Source of the DNA: SYAC01 sp046048055
GTDB lineage: Bacteria; Planctomycetota; Phycisphaerae; Phycisphaerales; SM1A02
Direction of reading: 5' to 3'
DNA length: 21,235 nucleotides
Assembly (NCBI GenBank): GCA_046048055.1
Contig: JBJOGW010000034.1
Location: forward strand, 1-21,235
Position numbers and translations under genes: made by a program. Each line of letters begins with the position of its first letter. Position 1 is the first letter of the stretch. The notes beneath the pieces were generated by a model. The model did no database searches and was not told the DNA's origin. It saw only the letters and a list, made by a program, of their open reading frames with translations. Below, in pieces: positions 7,196-14,780 of this stretch.

Positions 7196-7821
7196 ACCGG
7201 GACGCCGCCTTCGCTCCCGCCGCTGGCGCTGGCGCTCGGCAGATCTGGATCATCCGACACGCGCAGACCGAATGGAGCGTGAGCGGTCGCCACACCGGCC
7301 GCACCGACATTCCGCTCACGCCCACGGGCGTGGCTGCCGCCGAGGCTCTCAAGCCGTGGATCCAGTCGATCACCTTCGATCGTGTGCTCAGCAGTCCGCT
7401 CAGCCGCGCGATCGAGACGGCTCGCCTGTGCGGACTCGGACGACAGGTGCAGGTCGAACCCTTGCTGATGGAGTGGGACTATGGCGCGTACGAGGGCGTC
7501 ACCACGCACCAGATCCAGCAGCGCGTGCCCGACTGGGACCTGTGGCGACACGGCTGTCCGGGGGGCGAGTCGCTGGGCGACGTGTCGATGCGGGCCCAGG
7601 ACCTGCTGCGATCCATCGCCGCCACCCCCGGCAGCGTGGCACTCTTCACGCATGGTCACTTCGCCAGGCTGATCATCGCCGCATGGCTGCAGCTGCCTGC
7701 CTCGCGCGGACGCAGCTTTGCCATACGCGCCGGCAGCGTGACCGTGCTTGGCCTGGAGCACGGCAATCCCGTGATCTGGGCGGCTGGCGACGTGCCGGGC
7801 ACGCCAGGAGTGGGGCGATGA
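7192..7821 (+). CDS. Histidine phosphatase family (phosphoglycerate mutase-like) protein
   Basis: 209 aa. R22-H23 in IIRHAQTEW is the phosphate-accepting His motif, followed by GRTDIPLTPTG, R72 in LSSPLSRAIETA, the acid E94 in MEWDYGAYEG and the second histidine H154 in FTHGHFARL. This is the full catalytic set of the branch that includes cofactor-dependent phosphoglycerate mutase, CobC and broad-specificity phosphatases. The substrate cannot be told from sequence. The start is the ATG overlapping the lipoprotein stop (ATGA); its own stop overlaps the next gene the same way. Confidence 0.92.
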   Translation: MNRDAAFAPAAGAGARQIWIIRHAQTEWSVSGRHTGRTDIPLTPTGVAAAEALKPWIQSITFDRVLSSPLSRAIETARLCGLGRQVQVEPLLMEWDYGAYEGVTTHQIQQRVPDWDLWRHGCPGGESLGDVSMRAQDLLRSIAATPGSVALFTHGHFARLIIAAWLQLPASRGRSFAIRAGSVTVLGLEHGNPVIWAAGDVPGTPGVGR

Positions 7822-8669
7822 AGCCGGGCGACACGCAGGTCTGGGGGCCCGTGCGACTGCAGCGGCATGATGGCCCGTTGCGGGGAGCCGCCACGATCAC
7901 GCTGGCGGATCCGGATCGTCGAAACGTGCTCGGTCCGCCCATGTTCGACGGCCTCGAGGCATGCATCCTGCAACTGGAGGCCTGCACGGCCGCGTCGCGC
8001 TTCAACCCCATGCATGAGCCCCCACCAGCCGACGCCGTGCGCGTGGTGCTGATGCAGGGCCAAGGCCCCGCTTTCTGCGCCGGCTTCGATCTGGGTCTGC
8101 TTGCCCAGGATCCCGATCCTGCCCAACCGCTGCTGGCCTCGTTCCTGAGACGGCTGGCCGGATGCGTGCGAAGGTTGCGCGCCCTGCCCGCCACGAGCGT
8201 GGCGTGCGTGCAAGGCGCCGCACTGGCCGGCGGATGCGCGCTGGCAATGGCGTGCGACCTGACCGTGGCCACGCATGACGCGCGGCTTGGGTATCCGGTG
8301 CACGCCATAGGTCTTTCGCCAGCGGTCAGCGGCACGGTGCTCGATGCCCGCGCCGGATCCGGTGCCATGCGGGCCATCTTCGTGAGCGGCGAGATCGTGG
8401 ACGGTGCGCGCGCCCAGGCGATGGGGCTGGTCCAGGGGCTGGTGCCCGATGCGGCCGCGCTTACGGCGCACGCCCAGGACCTTGCAGGCACCCTGCTGTC
8501 CAGGGGCCCGCGAGCCCTGGCGGTGACGCGTCGGTGGCTTCAGGCGCTGGATCACGCCATCGATCCCGACCGCGTGGCCGCGGCGCTGCACGCCAGCATG
8601 TCCACGGTGGGATCCGCCGAGGGCGTTTCCCTGCTTCGCAAGGTCTGGACGGAACGCACCCGAACATGA
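7818..8669 (+). CDS. Crotonase-fold protein lacking both catalytic glutamates
   Basis: 283 aa enoyl-CoA hydratase/isomerase family member. The oxyanion-hole segments GQGPAFCAGFDLG (81-93) and VQGAALAGGCALAM (131-144) are conserved. The two catalytic Glu positions of crotonase (E144 and E164 of rat enzyme) align with A141 (CALAM) and V161 (GYPVHAIG), 20 residues apart as in the family. A roughly 12-residue insertion rich in Pro and Glu precedes the first oxyanion-hole strand (about 62-73). CoA-thioester binding therefore looks intact but classical hydration does not. It may be an isomerase, hydrolase or non-catalytic partner. It overlaps the phosphatase stop (ATGA) with GGAGTGGGG just before the start. 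Confidence 0.88.
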   Translation: MKPGDTQVWGPVRLQRHDGPLRGAATITLADPDRRNVLGPPMFDGLEACILQLEACTAASRFNPMHEPPPADAVRVVLMQGQGPAFCAGFDLGLLAQDPDPAQPLLASFLRRLAGCVRRLRALPATSVACVQGAALAGGCALAMACDLTVATHDARLGYPVHAIGLSPAVSGTVLDARAGSGAMRAIFVSGEIVDGARAQAMGLVQGLVPDAAALTAHAQDLAGTLLSRGPRALAVTRRWLQALDHAIDPDRVAAALHASMSTVGSAEGVSLLRKVWTERTRT

Positions 8670-8682
8670 GACGCTTGGCCGC

Positions 8683-9447
8683 ATGCGTGACCTGATCCAC
8701 ATCGAGGACGCTCAGGGCGTTCGCACCATCTCGCTCAACCGGCCCGAGGCGCGCAACGCGCTCTCGCTGGCCCTGATCCAGGAACTGGAGGCCGCCGTGC
8801 AGGCGGTGGCCTCGAACGCCGACGTGCGCGTGCTGGTGCTGCGCGGCCAGGGCAAGTCCTTCTGCGCCGGCATGGATCTGCGCGGCGTGATCGACGATCC
8901 GGTGCAGATGGGGTCCATGCTGCACGGCCTGGCGCGCACGTCACTGGCCTTGCGCCATCTTCGCGTGCCCGTGATCGCCTGCGTGCGCGGCGCCGCCATC
9001 GGAGGTGGCTGCGGCCTGATGGCGACCGCGGACCTGGCTGTCACGCACCCTGAAGCCAGATTGGGCTATCCCGAGGTGGATCTGGGCATCTGCCCCGCCG
9101 TGGTGGCACCGATCCTGATGCGACGCATCGGAGCGGGACGGGCCCGAGCCATGCTGCTGACCGGCGGCGTGGTGGATGGGACCGAGGCTCATCGAATCGG
9201 CCTGGCCACCCATCTGGCCGCCGAGGCCGAGCTGGAGGCCGCCACGCACGCGCTGGCGGCGCGGTTGGTCGCTGGTGGAGCGCAAGCCATCGCCACCACC
9301 AAGGCGTGGCTGGCCGAGCTTGAGACGGAGCTGGACGCCACCACCATGCAGCGAGCCGCCGACCTCTCCGCCCGAATCATCCAGGGATCCGAGGCGCAGG
9401 AGCGACTGCGGGCGCGCTTTGCACAGCCTCCCAGGGCGGGCACCTGA
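8683..9447 (+). CDS. Enoyl-CoA hydratase family protein
   Basis: 254 aa, typical crotonase length. LNRPEARNALS (18-28), oxyanion-hole segment GKSFCAGMDLRG (57-68) and VRGAAIGGGCGLMATADLAV are present, then LGYPEVDLGICPAVVAP. Of the two catalytic Glu positions, the first is G111 and the second is E131. This G/E arrangement resembles bacterial methylglutaconyl-CoA hydratase-like enzymes (LiuC/GnyH type, GGGxGL...EVxLGxxPAV), which would fit leucine breakdown beside the downstream operon, but the assignment is inferred. It starts 13 nt after the preceding stop with no clear Shine-Dalgarno; a degenerate GACGCT (8670-8675) ends 7 nt before the ATG. Confidence 0.9.
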   Translation: MRDLIHIEDAQGVRTISLNRPEARNALSLALIQELEAAVQAVASNADVRVLVLRGQGKSFCAGMDLRGVIDDPVQMGSMLHGLARTSLALRHLRVPVIACVRGAAIGGGCGLMATADLAVTHPEARLGYPEVDLGICPAVVAPILMRRIGAGRARAMLLTGGVVDGTEAHRIGLATHLAAEAELEAATHALAARLVAGGAQAIATTKAWLAELETELDATTMQRAADLSARIIQGSEAQERLRARFAQPPRAGT

Positions 9448-9460
9448 GAGAGGCGGCGGT

Positions 9461-9466
9461 TACCGT
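9461..9466 (+). promoter_or_regulatory. Candidate leaderless -10 (TACCGT)
   Basis: TACCGT ends 7 nt before the ATG at 9474, matching the TAnnnT pattern seen before other genes. No Shine-Dalgarno is visible at the usual distance. Confidence 0.4.
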
Positions 9467-9473
9467 ATCGACC

Positions 9474-10355
9474 ATGGCGAACGCCGAAGAGCTGCCCATC
9501 GAGTTCCGAACCGACGGCATCGCCGTGCTGCATCTGGTGCCCAATCCCGCCAAGCCGCGGGGCGGCGTGGTGGTGCTGGACAGCTGGCTGATCGGCGCCA
9601 TCGATCGGGCCGCGCAGCGGATCGCGGCCAAGGCGCCTCGCGGGTTCATGCTGGTGTCCGACAGCGAGCGCGTGTTCGTGGCGGGCGCCGACCTGGCCGA
9701 GATCGATGCGCTGGATGACGCGGCCCTGCACGCCTATCTGCGGGCCGGATCCACGGCGTTCCGTCGCATCAGTTCGCTCCCATGTCCCACCGCCTGCGTG
9801 ATCCACCGCGCTGCACTGGGGGGCGGCCTCGAACTGGCCATGCACTGCGAGACATTGTTCGGGGTGCGACCCTCGGCAGCCGACAAGGGATGGAAGATCG
9901 GCCTGCCCGAGTGTGGTCTGCACATCTGCCCGGGATGGGGAGGCACCGTGCTGCTGCCGGCCCGGATCGATCCCGTGGCAGCCATCGGCGCCACCATGCA
10001 GGGCGTTCCCTTTGACGCCGAGCGCCCACCCGCCGGCCTTCTGCATGAGGTCGCGTCCAACGTGGAACAGGCTCGCGCCGCAGCTGCCACGTGGCTGCTG
10101 GCACAGAAGCACGGTGCCCCTCGCGCGGCCCCGCCCAACGCCTGTGATGCGCAGCACCGCGACCGCACGGCTGCGGCCATTCCGTTCATCCGTCCACAGG
10201 CCTCCACGGCCGCGGCCATCGCCGTGATCGACGCGGTGCAGGTGGGACTGAACGAGGGCTTCGATGCCGCCGTGGCGCGCGAACAGCAGCACCTGGTGGA
10301 CCTTCGGCACACACCCGAGGCGCGCGCCAGGCTTTCCGCCTTCCTGAAGCGATAA
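9474..10355 (+). CDS. Enoyl-CoA hydratase family protein, FadB/FadJ N-domain type
   Basis: 293 aa. VFVAGADLAEIDAL (68-80) and HRAALGGGLELAMHC (111-125) form the oxyanion hole. Both catalytic acids are present, E120 (GGLELAM) and E146 (GLPECGLHICPGWGGT), with a short insertion between them. The segment order and the PGWGGT motif resemble the hydratase half of multifunctional FadB/FadJ, but the 3-hydroxyacyl-CoA dehydrogenase half is absent. The C-terminal third is Ala-rich with a helix-forming end (EQQHLVDLRHTPEARARLSAFLKR), typical of the family. It is the last gene before the regulatory gap. Confidence 0.88.
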   Translation: MANAEELPIEFRTDGIAVLHLVPNPAKPRGGVVVLDSWLIGAIDRAAQRIAAKAPRGFMLVSDSERVFVAGADLAEIDALDDAALHAYLRAGSTAFRRISSLPCPTACVIHRAALGGGLELAMHCETLFGVRPSAADKGWKIGLPECGLHICPGWGGTVLLPARIDPVAAIGATMQGVPFDAERPPAGLLHEVASNVEQARAAAATWLLAQKHGAPRAAPPNACDAQHRDRTAAAIPFIRPQASTAAAIAVIDAVQVGLNEGFDAAVAREQQHLVDLRHTPEARARLSAFLKR

Positions 10356-10445
10356 GGGTTGGAAGACGGTCATGCGGCTCCGTATGCGTTGCGCATGCAA
10401 CCGCGATCCCGCGCATGGGCCGTCTCGCGGTGCGATCTGATTGCT

Positions 10446-10474
10446 TTGTGAATATCTTTATGAATATGCATATT
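10446..10474 (+). promoter_or_regulatory. Candidate promoter of the branched-chain operon
   Basis: TTGTGA (10446-10451) and CATATT (10469-10474) are separated by exactly 17 bp and each matches the sigma-70 type consensus at four of six positions. Transcription would begin near 10481, about 90 nt before the acyl-CoA dehydrogenase start. A second CATATT lies at 10476-10481. Confidence 0.45.
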
Positions 10475-10484
10475 GCATATTCAT
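10460..10484. promoter_or_regulatory. Inverted repeat, candidate repressor operator
   Basis: Perfect 11-bp arms ATGAATATGCA (10460-10470) and TGCATATTCAT (10474-10484) flank a 3-bp centre TAT. An extra half-site TGAATAT lies at 10449-10455, 12 bp upstream of the copy at 10461-10467. The repeat covers the candidate -10 and the expected start of transcription, the position where a dimeric repressor would block the promoter. The binding protein is not in this window; I cannot match the site to a known regulator. Confidence 0.65.
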
Positions 10485-10485
10485 C

Positions 10486-10575
10486 ATGAAGGCGGCAGAT
10501 GGTGTTGCGACCGGGCCCGTGGCGGCGTGCAATGAAGTGCTGCGGCAGACCGCCGCTCCAAGGAGCCACCCATGA
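10486..10575 (+). CDS. Possible 29-aa leader ORF overlapping the operon start
   Basis: An ATG at 10486 opens a frame of 29 codons beginning MKAADGVATG and ending RSHP; its TGA (10573-10575) overlaps the acyl-CoA dehydrogenase ATG in the ATGA manner used by true gene pairs here. It begins only about five bases after the predicted transcription start. The peptide has three valines and one leucine, so it is not an obvious branched-chain attenuator. It may be chance; no homology is recognisable. Confidence 0.25.
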   Translation: MKAADGVATGPVAACNEVLRQTAAPRSHP

Positions 10576-12512
10576 GCACCACCGACCTTGCCAAGGATCT
10601 CAAGAACCTCTCCGAGAAGGACCGCAAGCAGATCGAGCAGGCGCAGGAGATGCTCGGACCCGATCCGGGCACCATGGGCCTGGTCAAGAACTACTTCTGG
10701 GGCAACTTCCGCGAGGAACTGCTCTTTCCCTATCCCACCGGCGCCGCAGCCGACGAGACGGCCCGCTGCGACCAGCTGCTGGCCTCGCTGGACCATTACC
10801 TGCGCACCGAGCATCCCGTCTTCGAGATCGACCAGAGGCAGGAGATCCCGCAATGGGTCATCCAGAAGCTCTTCGACCTGGGCGTGCTGGGCATGACCAT
10901 CCCGCGCGAGTTCGGCGGCGGCGGCTTTGGCATCACCAGCTACAACCGCGTGCTGGAGCGGATCGGGCGCAGCTGCGGCAGCACCGCGGTGCTGGTCAGC
11001 GCGCACCAGTCGATCGGATGCAAGGCCGTCATGCTCTTCGGCACCCCGGAACAGAAGAAGCGATTCCTGCCGCGCATGGCCACCAACACCCTGAGCGCCT
11101 TCTGCCTGAGCGAGCCCAACGTGGGCTGCGATGCCGGCGGACAGGAGACGCGGTGCGAGCTCAGCCCCTGCGGCCAGTACTACGTGCTCAACGGCGAGAA
11201 GAAGTGGGCCACCAGCGGTGCGCTCAGTGGCCTGTTCACGGTGATGTGCAAGCAGCGCATCAAGGATCCGAAGACCGGCAAGGAGAAGGACGCGGTCACG
11301 GCCCTGATCTGCACCCCCGACATGGAAGGCGTGGACATCTTCAGCCGAAACCGCAGCAAGTGCGGCATCCGCGGAACCTGGCAGGCCCGCATCCGGCTCA
11401 AGAACGTGCGCGTGCCGCGCGAGAATCTGCTGCACAAGGAGGGCCGCGGCCTGAACGTGGCGCTGACCTGCCTGAACTACGGCCGCTGCACGCTCAGCGC
11501 CGGCATGCTGGGAGGCGCCACCTTCGCCTACGAGCAGGCCGCCAAGTGGGCCAGGTACCGCCACCAGTTCGACCGCGCGATCGGCGAGTTCGACCAGATG
11601 CAGGAAAAGCTGGCGCGGATGGCGGCCTACGTCTACGCCATGGACGCCATGCTCTACGCCACCACCGGATTCCTGGACCGGCATGACGAGGACATCATGC
11701 TGGAGACCGCCATGTGCAAGGTGTTCTGCAGCGAGATGGGCTATCGCACGGTGAACGACGCCCTGCAGATCATGGGCGGCGAGAGCTACATGACCGAGAA
11801 CCACGTGGAGCGGGTGTGGCGCGACAGCCGCATCAACATCATCGTGGAGGGCGCCAACGAGGTGATGCACAGCTTCATCTTCGCCTACGGCAGCAAGCAG
11901 CTCGGCGAGTGGATGCTCTCCATCCGCAACAACCCGTTCCGGTCCATCGGCAGCGCCATCCGCATCGGCAGCGAGCTGTTCCTGGGCGTGCGAGGGGGCA
12001 TCCCCGCCTCGACCCGCATGCACCCCCGCCTGGAGCGCATGGCCAGCGAGACCATGATGCGGATCCGCGAGCACAGCCACCAGGTCAAGATGGCCTTCAA
12101 GGAGCACGAGGAGCGGCTGGTGACCAACCAGATGGTGCAGGCCCGCGTGTCCATGTGCGCCCTGTGGATCCACGGCATGCTCTGCAGCCTCTCCAAGCTG
12201 GACCGCAACCTGCGGGCCGGCCTGGATGGCGAGGCTCTGGCCTACGAGATGTCGGTGGTGGAGCACTTCCATGCCATGGCCAGCCTGGAGATCGAGCGCG
12301 AGATCCGCTCGCTTCGGGAGAACACCGACCTGACCATGCGCAAGGCGGCCGCCGAGGTGCTGAAGCGGATCGACCAGCTGCCCAATGCCCACTACAGCAT
12401 TCCGGAGCGCACGCCCGACGCCGCCCGGGGCACCGGCGCGGTGCCTGACCAGACCCACATTCCCCAGTTCGGCTCCGGCAGCGTGTTCGCCGGCGACAAG
12501 GTGGGCGTGTAA
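10572..12512 (+). CDS. Acyl-CoA dehydrogenase, VLCAD/ACAD9-like long form
   Basis: 646 aa, longer than the usual 380-aa enzyme. The core (about 75-440) has the helical N-domain, the FAD/substrate segment FCLSEPNVGCDAGG (177-190), LNGEKKWATSGA (206-217) and the catalytic base E426 in IIVEGANEVM. Residues 440-646 form the extra helical C-terminal domain known from VLCAD/ACAD9 and bacterial long forms. It oxidises acyl-CoA to 2-enoyl-CoA and passes electrons to ETF. At the head of a branched-chain operon it is likely to act on isovaleryl-, isobutyryl- or methylbutyryl-CoA, though long-chain substrates are not excluded. The start has AAGGAG (10560-10565) 6 nt upstream. Codons end mostly in C or G, suggesting good expression. 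Confidence 0.92.
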   Translation: MSTTDLAKDLKNLSEKDRKQIEQAQEMLGPDPGTMGLVKNYFWGNFREELLFPYPTGAAADETARCDQLLASLDHYLRTEHPVFEIDQRQEIPQWVIQKLFDLGVLGMTIPREFGGGGFGITSYNRVLERIGRSCGSTAVLVSAHQSIGCKAVMLFGTPEQKKRFLPRMATNTLSAFCLSEPNVGCDAGGQETRCELSPCGQYYVLNGEKKWATSGALSGLFTVMCKQRIKDPKTGKEKDAVTALICTPDMEGVDIFSRNRSKCGIRGTWQARIRLKNVRVPRENLLHKEGRGLNVALTCLNYGRCTLSAGMLGGATFAYEQAAKWARYRHQFDRAIGEFDQMQEKLARMAAYVYAMDAMLYATTGFLDRHDEDIMLETAMCKVFCSEMGYRTVNDALQIMGGESYMTENHVERVWRDSRINIIVEGANEVMHSFIFAYGSKQLGEWMLSIRNNPFRSIGSAIRIGSELFLGVRGGIPASTRMHPRLERMASETMMRIREHSHQVKMAFKEHEERLVTNQMVQARVSMCALWIHGMLCSLSKLDRNLRAGLDGEALAYEMSVVEHFHAMASLEIEREIRSLRENTDLTMRKAAAEVLKRIDQLPNAHYSIPERTPDAARGTGAVPDQTHIPQFGSGSVFAGDKVGV

Positions 12513-12540
12513 GACTCCCCTTCTCATCAAGGACTCCGTC

Positions 12541-13608
12541 ATGAAGATCTTCGAGACCATCGCCAGTCACGGACACGAGCGCGTCACCTTTCATCACGAC
12601 GAGGCCACGGGGCTGCGCGCCATCGTGGCCATCCACAGCACCGTGCTCGGCAACGCGCTCGGCGGCACGCGTCGCTGGGCCTACACCGGCGAGGAGGAGG
12701 CGGTGCGTGACGTGCTGCGACTGAGCGAGGGCATGACCTGGAAGGCCGCTGCGGCCGACCTGCCCATGGGAGGGGCCAAGAGCGTGATCCTGGCCCGTCC
12801 GGGCGTGGCGCCCACCGAAGCCGAGGCCCGCGCCATGGGCCGCTTCGTGGACACTTTCGGCGGCACGTACATCGCCGCCGAGGACGTGGGTGTGACCCCA
12901 CAGTTCGTGGACTGGATGGCCCGGGAGACCGATCACGTCATGGGTGGCGACTCGGTCAGCCATGGCGGCGACCCCTCGCCCTTCACGGCGCAGGGTTGCT
13001 TCAACGGCATGAAGGCCTGTCTGGAGCAGCTGGGCAAGCCCGTGGACTTCGCGGGACTCACCGTGGCGGTCCAGGGCGTGGGTGCCACCGGGTTCCGGCT
13101 GGCCAAGCTCTGCCGGGACGCCGGCGCCACGGTGATCGTGAGCGACACCAACGCCGCCAACCTGCAGCGCGCCGTCAAGGATCTCGGTTGCACCGCCCAT
13201 CAGGGCGACATCCTCTCCGCCAAGTGCGACATCCTGGCGCCCTGCGCCCTGGGTGCCGTGCTGGATGACTGCACCATCCCGGCCCTGCAGTGCCAGGTCA
13301 TTTGCGGCACCGCCAACAACCAGCTGGCCGATCCGATCGCCGACGGCGCGCGCCTGAAGCAGGCGGGCGTGGTCTACGGTCCGGACTTCGTGGTGAACGC
13401 CGCGGGCCTGATCCGCCTGGCCGGCCTGTACCTGGGCATGACCGAGGACCAGATCAACCGCAAGATCGCCGACATCGAGGCCACCACGCTCACGGTGCTG
13501 CGCGACGCGTGCAACCTGCCCAGCGCCCACGAGGCCGCCGTGGCCTACGCCAAGCGGCGCATCGAGCAGGGTCGCACCAACCGGCCTCGCCTGGCCACCG
13601 CACGCTGA
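12541..13608 (+). CDS. bcd: Leucine (branched-chain amino acid) dehydrogenase
   Basis: 355 aa Glu/Leu/Phe/Val dehydrogenase family. K68 (MTWKAAAA) and K80 (LPMGGAK) match the substrate and catalytic lysines of Bacillus leucine dehydrogenase at the same numbers. The N-domain has LGGTRRW (39-46) and AAEDVGVTP, and the NAD domain has VQGVGATGFRLAKLC with the acidic SDTN after the second strand. It deaminates leucine, valine and isoleucine to their 2-oxo acids with NAD in the cytoplasm, feeding the E1/E2 complex encoded next. AAGGA (12529-12533) lies 7 nt before the ATG and the gap to the upstream gene is 28 nt. The open frame extends upstream into the acyl-CoA dehydrogenase but that is not the start. 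Confidence 0.95.
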   Translation: MKIFETIASHGHERVTFHHDEATGLRAIVAIHSTVLGNALGGTRRWAYTGEEEAVRDVLRLSEGMTWKAAAADLPMGGAKSVILARPGVAPTEAEARAMGRFVDTFGGTYIAAEDVGVTPQFVDWMARETDHVMGGDSVSHGGDPSPFTAQGCFNGMKACLEQLGKPVDFAGLTVAVQGVGATGFRLAKLCRDAGATVIVSDTNAANLQRAVKDLGCTAHQGDILSAKCDILAPCALGAVLDDCTIPALQCQVICGTANNQLADPIADGARLKQAGVVYGPDFVVNAAGLIRLAGLYLGMTEDQINRKIADIEATTLTVLRDACNLPSAHEAAVAYAKRRIEQGRTNRPRLATAR

Positions 13609-13636
13609 CCGCGGCATCCCCTTCACGGAGTTCACC

Positions 13637-14770
13637 ATGCCGATCAAGCCCGTCCTGACCACCACCATCGACCACGTGTCCATCCTGGACGAGCGCGGCA
13701 ACCTGGACCGCTCGCTCGGTGACGGACTGATCCCCGACGCCGACCTGGTGAAGCTCTACGAGCACATGTGCGCCTGCAGGCACCTGGACGAGGTGGCCTT
13801 CAAGCTGCAGCGGTCCGGCCGCATGGGCACCTACCCCCAGAACATGGGCCAGGAGGCCGCCAGCCTGGGTGCCGCCTACGTGCTGAACCAGGATGATTGG
13901 CTGGTCACCTGCTACCGCGAGAACTGCGGACTGTTCTGGCGCGGTGTGCCCATGGAGAGCATCCTGCTGCACTGGATGGGTGACGAGCGCGGCAACGCCA
14001 TGCCCCGACCGCACCATGCCACGCCCATCGCCGTGCCCATCGGCACCCAGATGCTGCATGCCACCGGTCTGGCGTGGGCCGCCAAGTACCGTGGCGAGAA
14101 GCGCATCGCCTGCACCTTCTTCGGCGACGGGGCCACCAGCGAGGGAGACTTCCACGAGGCCATGAACTTCGCGGCCAACCTCGACATTCCCGTGGTCTTC
14201 TGCTGCCAGAACAACAGCTGGGCCATCAGCGTGCCCGGACGGATCCAGTGCAGCGCGCCCACGGTGGCGCAGCGGGCCATCGCCTACGGCATGGACACCA
14301 TCCAGTGCGACGGCAATGACCTGTTCGCGGTGGTGCACTGCTTCCGCAAGGCTGTCCAACACGCACGCACGACCGGGCGGCCCTTCTTCATCGAGGCCGT
14401 GACCTACCGCCTGGGCGACCACACCACCGCCGACGACGCCCGCCGATACCGAGATCAGGCCGAGGTCGACGCGTGGAAGGCCCGCGACCCGATCCTGCGC
14501 CTCCGGGCCCACATGATGGCCCGCAAGCTCTGGAGCGACGATCGCGAGAAGGCGTTGCAGGCCCAGGTGGAACGCGACGTGGCCGCGGCCGTGGAGCGTG
14601 CCGAGACCATCCCGGCACCAGCCCGCACCGAGTTCTTCGACAGCATGTACGAGCAGCTGCCCCCGGACCTGGTGCTGCAACGCGACACCATGCAGACGCA
14701 CGGCATCGGGCAGGACCCCAGCCAGATCGAGGGCGCCGTGATCGAGCTGCCCGCCAGGCAGAGCCACTGA
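13637..14770 (+). CDS. bkdA1: Branched-chain 2-oxoacid dehydrogenase E1 alpha subunit
   Basis: 377 aa. The thiamine diphosphate motif G163-D164-G-A...N193 is clear (FFGDGATSEGDFHEAMN to QNNSWAISVP). The loop YRLGDHTTADDARRYR (257-272) matches the active-site loop of branched-chain rather than standard pyruvate E1 alpha (compare YRIGHHSTSDD). The N-terminal YEHMCACRHLDEVAFKLQRSGRMGTYP and GQEAASLGAA are also of that type. With E1 beta it decarboxylates the 2-oxo acid and acylates the lipoyl group of E2. GGAG (13627-13630) sits 6 nt before the ATG, 28 nt after the dehydrogenase stop. Confidence 0.94.
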   Translation: MPIKPVLTTTIDHVSILDERGNLDRSLGDGLIPDADLVKLYEHMCACRHLDEVAFKLQRSGRMGTYPQNMGQEAASLGAAYVLNQDDWLVTCYRENCGLFWRGVPMESILLHWMGDERGNAMPRPHHATPIAVPIGTQMLHATGLAWAAKYRGEKRIACTFFGDGATSEGDFHEAMNFAANLDIPVVFCCQNNSWAISVPGRIQCSAPTVAQRAIAYGMDTIQCDGNDLFAVVHCFRKAVQHARTTGRPFFIEAVTYRLGDHTTADDARRYRDQAEVDAWKARDPILRLRAHMMARKLWSDDREKALQAQVERDVAAAVERAETIPAPARTEFFDSMYEQLPPDLVLQRDTMQTHGIGQDPSQIEGAVIELPARQSH

Positions 14771-14780
14771 GGAGAACACC

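Larger units (their letters stand above)
10356..10571. other. 216-bp regulatory gap ahead of the branched-chain operon
   Basis: The 5' half is GC-rich and contains a modest stem (10400-10406 with 10425-10431) without a T-run. The stretch 10440-10490 is strikingly AT-rich against its surroundings and carries the promoter candidate, an inverted repeat and three copies of the TGAATAT half-site. From 10486 a short leader ORF runs into the first operon gene. I see no T-box or known riboswitch pattern. Confidence 0.7.

Noticed and set aside
7002..8669. 555-aa plus-strand frame that seems to fuse the phosphatase region with the first crotonase
   Set aside because: The part before 7818 is an out-of-frame reading of the lipoprotein and phosphatase genes; the crotonase starts at the ATGA overlap.
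10400..10431. ACCGCGA/TCGCGGT stem as terminator of the crotonase unit
   Set aside because: Seven pairs with an 18-base loop and no T-run; too weak to call.
10485..10571. T-box or amino-acid riboswitch ahead of the branched-chain operon
   Set aside because: The leader is under 100 nt and shows no T-box sequence, and the leader ORF is not rich in Leu, Ile or Val codons.
10458..12560. 700-aa open frame on the minus strand
   Set aside because: It is the mirror of the acyl-CoA dehydrogenase in a GC-rich genome; the translation is His/Ala/Val-rich with no motif.
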